A DNA stretch of 29,741 bases from Flavobacteriaceae bacterium (GTDB lineage: Bacteria > Bacteroidota > Bacteroidia > Flavobacteriales > Flavobacteriaceae). Positions 24,803-29,741 of this stretch are shown here, one piece after another. A model generated the notes under the pieces. The model ran no database searches, was not told the origin of the DNA, and saw only the letters and a program-made list of their open reading frames with translations. Every line of letters starts with the position of its first letter. Position 1 is the first letter of the stretch. The translations under genes were made by a program, and so were the position numbers. The stretch covers positions 27,257 to 56,997 of the forward strand of contig DQCR01000064.1 in assembly GCA_003533785.1 (NCBI GenBank), given 5' to 3'.

Positions 24803-25498
24803 CTACTGGGTCCGAAAAGAATAGACACCGGATTTACTGGTGTTTCCGTTTGAATCAACAGCAACAATTTCCCAATAATAGGTTTGATTTTGTTGGACAG
24901 ATACTTCAGTATTTGTCGTAGTTGCTTGATAATTTAGCTCAGTTACAAGTGTGCTGCCATTATCGGTATCCATACGAACTTCAAAATGATCCAAATCGTT
25001 GTCCACGTCACTGGCTTCCCAAGACAGTTGAATTACTCCATCTACAACAGTGGCGGTAGAACCCGATTCAGGCGTCAATAATTCGGGAGGAAAAGGAGCG
25101 TAGTTTACCACACCCTCAGACGCCAAATAAAATTTCCAACTTTGACTTTCACTGGGTAGAGTCTCTGGAGCACCAATGGCTTTTACTAGCCATCTATAAG
25201 GTATCCCAATACCCAAGGTTACAGATTTATTTATGGTATTTGATTGAAAGGTTTGGGTCTGATTGTTTTCTAAATTGGTAATCAAAAGATTATAATTCTG
25301 AGCATTGCTGGCTACCGTCCATTGGAAATCAACACTGCTTTGGCTATTACTAATAGCCGTTCCATCTAGGCAAGGTTCATTGTTGGCTGGAGCAACTAAA
25401 GTAACAGTGCCCGGGGGCAAGGGAGCAGGTTCGCTTCCTCCGCACTGGACGAAAAGCCCAACGATAGAAAAAACGAATAAAATTGTTCCTTTTTTCAT
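24803..25498 (-). CDS. Lipoprotein with two fibronectin type III-like domains
   Basis: A 231-residue protein with a signal peptide and lipobox ending in VQCGGSEP (Cys19), the glycine/serine after Cys suggesting outer-membrane delivery. Two beta-sandwich domains follow: about 30-125 (VDFQWTVASNAQNYNLLI, IPYRWLVKAIG) and about 130-231 (IQLSWEASDVDNDLDHFEVR, TYYWEIVAVDSNGNTS). The PxLLxPxxG...LSWEASD form is typical of FN3/SusE-like surface lipoproteins. It starts 4 bases after the stop of the large T9SS protein, so the two are probably co-expressed and may associate at the surface (inference). Confidence 0.87.
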   Translation of the reverse strand: MKKGTILFVFSIVGLFVQCGGSEPAPLPPGTVTLVAPANNEPCLDGTAISNSQSSVDFQWTVASNAQNYNLLITNLENNQTQTFQSNTINKSVTLGIGIPYRWLVKAIGAPETLPSESQSWKFYLASEGVVNYAPFPPELLTPESGSTATVVDGVIQLSWEASDVDNDLDHFEVRMDTDNGSTLVTELNYQATTTNTEVSVQQNQTYYWEIVAVDSNGNTSKSGVYSFRTQ

Positions 25499-25502
25499 AC
25501 TT

Positions 25503-28500
25503 CTATTCTTTCATTAGTTGGAGATTCTTAAGGGTGGTAGCCCCTTCAACTTTTAAGTAATAACTACCACTGGGCCATTCACGGGTTGGGAGCAGTACTT
25601 TTCGGTTTTGTTCCAATCGTACTTTGGCTTTATAAAGTATGCTTCCAAGGGTTGTAAATACGGTGATTTGTACTTGAGGGTCGTCTCCTCCAACATAGAG
25701 ATAACTTTCTTCCTTAGCTGGATTAGGGGCAAGAACAACTTCAGATGAATTGAAATATTGTTTAGAGAATGCACCTTGACAGTCAAGACCTGTATCTATA
25801 ACAATAGTATTAAGTCCTTTTTTGAGTTTGATGTCGACCGTGTTGCTTTGAATCTGTTTGGTATATCCGTTATGGGTTACATTATAAACATTTCCTCCTG
25901 TTAAATCGTAAGATACTTGTTGTTTATTGGTTGAACTACGGCTATAGACTGTCAATGGTTGTGGGTCTTGAATATCTATATCGAAGCAACGTTCAAATAC
26001 GGTTTGATCTACCCCTTCCACCGTCACACAAAGCTGATACGCACCACCGCCTAATTGTGAGAATGTAGTACTGTCTCCAGTGAGTTGCCTTGTGATGTCA
26101 CTAGCACCACTCAGCTGCACATTGTAGGTGTAATTGGTGTCATCAACAGTTAGGGTAATTTCATTCTCCCCAATACATTTTTCCCTTTTTAATAAGGTGA
26201 AATTGGAAGCGGGTAGCGTAAAGATTGGGCACCCCTCTAAATTGACTCGCGTACCATAAGGAGTGTCTGGACAAATATCGTAGGGATCCCATACACCATC
26301 TTGATCCGCATCGTCAGACACGTCACCAATTCCGTCGCCGTCGCTATCTTCCTGACCTGGATTGAATTGTAGTGGACTATTATCGATGAGGTCTTGTATG
26401 CCGTCTCCGTCTGTATCTTGTAGTACTGTAGCGGGAATCGATTCAATTTGTAAAACTTTAGAATCGTTCTCAGGAGCAACTAGACTGTTCTGACTAACGA
26501 TGACAGGAATTCTGGATTCTCCATCTTGCATATTGATGATTTCTACGTCGACTTCATAGACATTATCCCTATTGGCATCCTGTGGGTTTTCAAAGTCAGG
26601 GGGAGTGATGAAATCCAAATAATCTTCCCCGGCTTCACTGTTTTTATTCTTTTCGCCAGACTTAATCGTAAACTTATTGGCGTCTGCTCCACCTGAAATT
26701 CTCTTTCTTACTTTCCATTTACCCACTCCTTTAGTAGTTGTTTTGAAAACAGGATTGAGATATCGTTTATATGCCTCAGATTTACCGGTACTTTCATTGG
26801 TGTCATATATTTCCACTGAAAATCCTTTTTCAACTTTGGCATTGGATATATCATTTACTTTGATAATGGCATTATACGAGCTAGAAACATTACCATCGGA
26901 GGCTGTAAATACCAATTGGTGCGATGCTTTATTTTCGTAGTCGAGAACACCCACTCGATAAAGTTGATCTCCTCTTAGCTCGAAAAGACCTTCAGAATTA
27001 CCTCCTGTGAGCGATAAATTAACTGCACTTCCCTCGGGGTCCGTTACATTTATTTTACCCAAAAATTTATCGTATTGATTGACTGCATCCGAATCATTTT
27101 CATCCACACTGATATTCACTGGATCAAAATATGGAGGCAGGTTTTGAGTTTCTTGGAAAACTTGGACTGGAATTTCAATAAATAGATCACAATCATCCGC
27201 TTTCGAATCCGTCACTTTTAAAGTTACGACCGCAGATCCTGTATTGTTTTGAGTGAAATTAAAAATTAGATAATTACCCTCTATACTTGCCAAAACAATA
27301 TTATTGTTACTACTCAAAACTGAGAATCCAATTGCTTCTGGAAAGTCATCCTCCACTAGACTGCTGATGTCAATAATCTTATCGGAAGCCCCTTGTAAAA
27401 CTTCTACAGGAGGGATACCACCCACCAAAACTGGACAATTGTTTTCAGCTTCTTGACTTTTCTCTTGAATGACTACACCCAATGTATAATTAGAATAACA
27501 AAAAGGGTTTACATCATTCACACTAATAATCAGATCTGTAGTCCCCGATAGATCTGGATTGGCGTAAACCGAAAGTTTACCATCTTTTATTTCAGCGTTC
27601 GCTAAACCGGTATTTGAGGAGAATACCTCAAAGTTTAATACATCACCTTCTGGATCAGTAAATAAATCAACAACTGAAAAAGTTTGTAAAATTGGAGAAA
27701 GCTCGTCAAATACGATTGGACTCAAAGAGCCAGTGAGTTCGGGACAGCGATTGTCGTTGATATCAATAATATCGCTGTTGCTTAGTCTTATTTCAATAAA
27801 GTTGGTGACAAAACAGAATCCAAAGGGATCAGAAGCTGAAACCTCAAGTATGACCAGGTCTGGGATATTTTGCTTGCTAAAGACGGTCAATTCGTTTTCA
27901 ATTAAATTGAAATCGACATTCACATTTGAAAACAAATAGGCCGAATAGGAAAGTTTATCTCCGTCTGGGTCTTGGAAAAATTCATTGAGATTGATACTAA
28001 CCTCCGAAGTTGTTTCATCCAATGAAATAGGGGGTATATCCCCAATCAATTCGGGGCAGCTATTGCTGGTGACACCTTCACCCAATACTTGTACTTCGAA
28101 AGGAATATAAATTTCACAAAGGCCAAATTCATCTTTGACTCCAATGGCAGCGGGTGTCATCCCAACTTGGTCTTTGGCTTCAAGAGTAAGAACCCCTCCT
28201 TCAATGCGACTTTCCACCAAATCATTGATAGCTACAGCTCCCATGAGTTCAATACTTTCGCCATCTATATTGGCAAAATAACTACCGTATTCAAAGCTGA
28301 TGGATTCACCTTTTTGAAGACTAACTAGGAAAGGGAATTCTGCTTTGAGTATGGGACATTCCGTGTTTTGGAGTCCTAAAGGATCATCAATATCAATGTA
28401 GAGAGATAGTATTTCAATACAATTCGAATTTTCATCATTTATCTCAATAAATACGGCACTAGAACCGGCCCCAATTTCTTTAACACTGACCACCAACTCA

Positions 28501-29741
28501 GAACCAAATAATTCTGCGCTGATATAATCATTCTCGGTACCTAACAAGCTGAGTTTGTAATTGGCTTGAATCTGTTGATTGAGATATTCATCAATTGTAA
28601 TTCTTGCTTCTGGGGCATCCAAACTCAGAGATATTTCGGGTAACCCAGTTAATAAGGGCTGGCAATTTAATTCCAAACTAATATCTGGAATGACTTCATA
28701 AGGTATTTCGGCACTAACAATACAGCCAGGCCCACCCCCAACAGTATTAAGTATAACAAATCCAAGTCCATACTCTTTTCCAAGTTCAACAGTCAGTAAA
28801 TCGCCATTCAAGCGAACAGTTGCCATCTCAGGGTTGGTATTGTAGACATCAAACCCAAATTCGTCCCCTTCGGAATCTTGAAAGTATTCTTTCAGATCAT
28901 AGGTAAAAGTTTGGTTTTCTCCTTGGGGAACAGAAATAGAACCAAAAGATGAAATAGTTTTGGGACATTCATTATTCTCAAGACTTTGACCAAAAGGAAT
29001 TTCTAAATCCAATAGATCTGCATTCTCACTAGAAACTAAAACTCCAATCCCAAGGGCCACTTCACAACCATTGCTATTGGAGGCAAATACTTCAACTATC
29101 GTTCTTCCCTCCTGAGTCCCTGTGGTAATGGTCAGTTGATTTCCTTCAATAGCCGCAGAAACAACATCAGGGTTTTCAATATTTAGGCGGTAGATTAGAG
29201 TTTCATTATTGGGGTCAGAAAAGAAAAATTTTAAATCAAAAGTTTCTTTAATAATCGACTCAGGACTAGTAACTAAGGGTTCCAATCCGCCTGTCAAAAT
29301 TGGACACGTGGCAATATCCAAGGCAGTTTGATTCACTACAGTAGCAGTTTGTTCTAATGTTTTTCCTTCAATGATAACACTCAAAAAATAAGTGTTGTAG
29401 CATCCCGATTTGTTAGAGACAATAACATCAATAAATGCATCGCCTTCGATTCCAGTACTAGTAATTTGTAAAACGTTTCCTCTTAATAGCGATGCTTTTG
29501 CCACATCTGGGTTCGTAGAAAAACTTTCAAATTGAATTTCATCCCCTTCTGTAGAACTAAAGAAGCTTTTTAAATCAATTTCGAATACTTCCTCTTGCTC
29601 GTAAGCGGCGTATATAGATGGTAACGGATTGGTGTTTATTGGACAGTCAAAAGGGGGTTGAAGGGTAGATGTTACATCTAGGGAAGGCGAAGGAGGTAGT
29701 TCAATGACTAAACTCACATCACCGGTCAGTGGTTGTTCTAT
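25503..29741 (-). CDS. Giant T9SS-secreted surface protein (N terminus outside window)
   Basis: The frame is open to the right edge, so the N terminus is missing; 1412 residues are visible (numbered from the first codon in the window). Eight repeats of 100-113 residues occupy about 25-865. A cadherin-like domain follows (about 873-965, ISVDENDSD to IIKVNDIS), then a linker domain, thrombospondin type 3-like calcium repeats (about 1109-1160), Cys-containing beta domains, and a C-terminal T9SS type A sorting domain (about 1336-1412, VVLAPNPAKEESYLYV to LKNLQLMKE). Export through the type IX system and display on or release from the cell surface are expected; adhesion or matrix function is an inference. 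A GTG at 29717 is not the start, since the repeat pattern continues upstream. Followed after 4 bases by a lipoprotein gene. Confidence 0.93.
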   Translation of the reverse strand: MEQPLTGDVSLVIELPPSPSLDVTSTLQPPFDCPINTNPLPSIYAAYEQEEVFEIDLKSFFSSTEGDEIQFESFSTNPDVAKASLLRGNVLQITSTGIEGDAFIDVIVSNKSGCYNTYFLSVIIEGKTLEQTATVVNQTALDIATCPILTGGLEPLVTSPESIIKETFDLKFFFSDPNNETLIYRLNIENPDVVSAAIEGNQLTITTGTQEGRTIVEVFASNSNGCEVALGIGVLVSSENADLLDLEIPFGQSLENNECPKTISSFGSISVPQGENQTFTYDLKEYFQDSEGDEFGFDVYNTNPEMATVRLNGDLLTVELGKEYGLGFVILNTVGGGPGCIVSAEIPYEVIPDISLELNCQPLLTGLPEISLSLDAPEARITIDEYLNQQIQANYKLSLLGTENDYISAELFGSELVVSVKEIGAGSSAVFIEINDENSNCIEILSLYIDIDDPLGLQNTECPILKAEFPFLVSLQKGESISFEYGSYFANIDGESIELMGAVAINDLVESRIEGGVLTLEAKDQVGMTPAAIGVKDEFGLCEIYIPFEVQVLGEGVTSNSCPELIGDIPPISLDETTSEVSINLNEFFQDPDGDKLSYSAYLFSNVNVDFNLIENELTVFSKQNIPDLVILEVSASDPFGFCFVTNFIEIRLSNSDIIDINDNRCPELTGSLSPIVFDELSPILQTFSVVDLFTDPEGDVLNFEVFSSNTGLANAEIKDGKLSVYANPDLSGTTDLIISVNDVNPFCYSNYTLGVVIQEKSQEAENNCPVLVGGIPPVEVLQGASDKIIDISSLVEDDFPEAIGFSVLSSNNNIVLASIEGNYLIFNFTQNNTGSAVVTLKVTDSKADDCDLFIEIPVQVFQETQNLPPYFDPVNISVDENDSDAVNQYDKFLGKINVTDPEGSAVNLSLTGGNSEGLFELRGDQLYRVGVLDYENKASHQLVFTASDGNVSSSYNAIIKVNDISNAKVEKGFSVEIYDTNESTGKSEAYKRYLNPVFKTTTKGVGKWKVRKRISGGADANKFTIKSGEKNKNSEAGEDYLDFITPPDFENPQDANRDNVYEVDVEIINMQDGESRIPVIVSQNSLVAPENDSKVLQIESIPATVLQDTDGDGIQDLIDNSPLQFNPGQEDSDGDGIGDVSDDADQDGVWDPYDICPDTPYGTRVNLEGCPIFTLPASNFTLLKREKCIGENEITLTVDDTNYTYNVQLSGASDITRQLTGDSTTFSQLGGGAYQLCVTVEGVDQTVFERCFDIDIQDPQPLTVYSRSSTNKQQVSYDLTGGNVYNVTHNGYTKQIQSNTVDIKLKKGLNTIVIDTGLDCQGAFSKQYFNSSEVVLAPNPAKEESYLYVGGDDPQVQITVFTTLGSILYKAKVRLEQNRKVLLPTREWPSGSYYLKVEGATTLKNLQLMKE
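26262..26417 (-). other. Thrombospondin type 3-like calcium repeats
   Basis: The encoded segment has DTDGDGIQDLIDNSP, EDSDGDGIGDVSDDADQDG and WDPYDICPDTP, the Asp-rich DxDxDGxxD pattern that binds calcium. It links the repeat/cadherin part to the C-terminal domains of the T9SS protein. Confidence 0.88.
27189..29645 (-). repeat. Eight tandem Cys-paired beta-sandwich repeats
   Basis: Each repeat begins with NxCP (or a variant: DCP, TCP, NCQ), continues with a PxGDxLxF-type strand, an ASIEGNxLxV-type strand, and a late Cys in a DxxGxC-like context. In residues counted from the window edge the Cys pairs are 33/114, 146/226, 259/340, 360/441, 462/542, 562/643, 666/748 and 769/851. Spacing within each pair is 80-82 residues, while repeat period varies from 100 to 113. 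This suggests one disulfide per domain. Protein-level identity between repeats is low, so they are old rather than recent duplications. Confidence 0.85.

Noticed and set aside
24697..24921. Plus-strand frame of 74 codons opposite the zinc-ribbon and lipoprotein genes
   Set aside because: The opposite strand carries genes with clear Cys pairs and FN3-like sequence. This frame has no recognisable family and crosses two genes.
29640..29717. GTG at 29717 as the start of the large T9SS protein
   Set aside because: The frame stays open to the window edge and carries repeat-like sequence upstream of the GTG. No signal peptide follows it.
1..29741. CRISPR arrays, insertion sequences, tRNA or rRNA genes
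   Set aside because: No regularly spaced direct DNA repeats, transposase sequences or structural RNA motifs were seen. The protein repeats at 27189-29645 are diverged at DNA level.

Overview
The window looks like chromosomal DNA of a flavobacterium (phylum Bacteroidota). The evidence is AT-rich coding sequence with densely overlapping genes, promoter-like TTG-N17..21-TAnnTTTG elements, a large surface protein ending in a type IX secretion (T9SS) sorting domain, and families typical of Flavobacteriia (DUF2911, DUF2520 Rossmann protein, fused CcsB-CcsA, CtlX, the PIG-L deacetylase plus sodium:solute symporter pair). I see no tRNA, rRNA, insertion sequence, CRISPR array or prophage, and no gene-free stretch longer than about 250 bases.

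Region 1 (1-7560, minus strand) is a light-response and DNA-photorepair operon of nine genes. In transcription order it encodes an SRPBCC protein, an SDR protein, a class I CPD photolyase, a 43-residue DUF2256 zinc-ribbon protein, a CRY-DASH, an iron-sulfur (6-4) photolyase of the PhrB/CryB type, a divergent photolyase-like flavoprotein, a TIGR03643/DUF2805 protein and a DUF1801 protein cut by the window edge. Genes overlap or are separated by at most about 30 bases, so one transcript is likely. A 7-bp inverted repeat (TGTTTAA-N16-TTAAACA) sits in the only promoter-sized gap upstream and is the best candidate for a light-regulator operator.

Region 2 (7561-8602) holds a divergently transcribed DUF2911 exported protein, followed by a strong hairpin terminator that overlaps the end of the next operon.

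Region 3 (8580-15570, minus strand) is a second overlapping operon: DUF2520 Rossmann protein, KdsC-like phosphatase, Maf nucleotide pyrophosphatase, a lipoprotein often mislabelled Maf, an exported PIG-L deacetylase, a 29-residue single-span membrane peptide and a sodium:solute symporter. The last three are joined by ATGA overlaps or 2-base gaps and look like a secreted deacetylase coupled to uptake of its product.

Region 4 (15571-19782) contains a small membrane protein, the 1041-residue CcsBA cytochrome c assembly protein preceded by a run of five ATG codons, another small membrane protein, and a convergent TerB-like protein.

Region 5 (19783-23079) carries a two-gene operon behind a consensus flavobacterial promoter: an arginine deiminase-like enzyme and the citrulline hydrolase CtlX, together predicted to take arginine to ornithine without carbamoyl phosphate. 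A convergent MscS-type channel follows.

Region 6 (23140-29741, minus strand) has a PLP-dependent decarboxylase. Upstream of it is an operon made of a very large T9SS-secreted protein (N terminus outside the window) with eight Cys-paired repeats, a fibronectin-like lipoprotein, and a 53-residue GTG-started zinc-ribbon protein.
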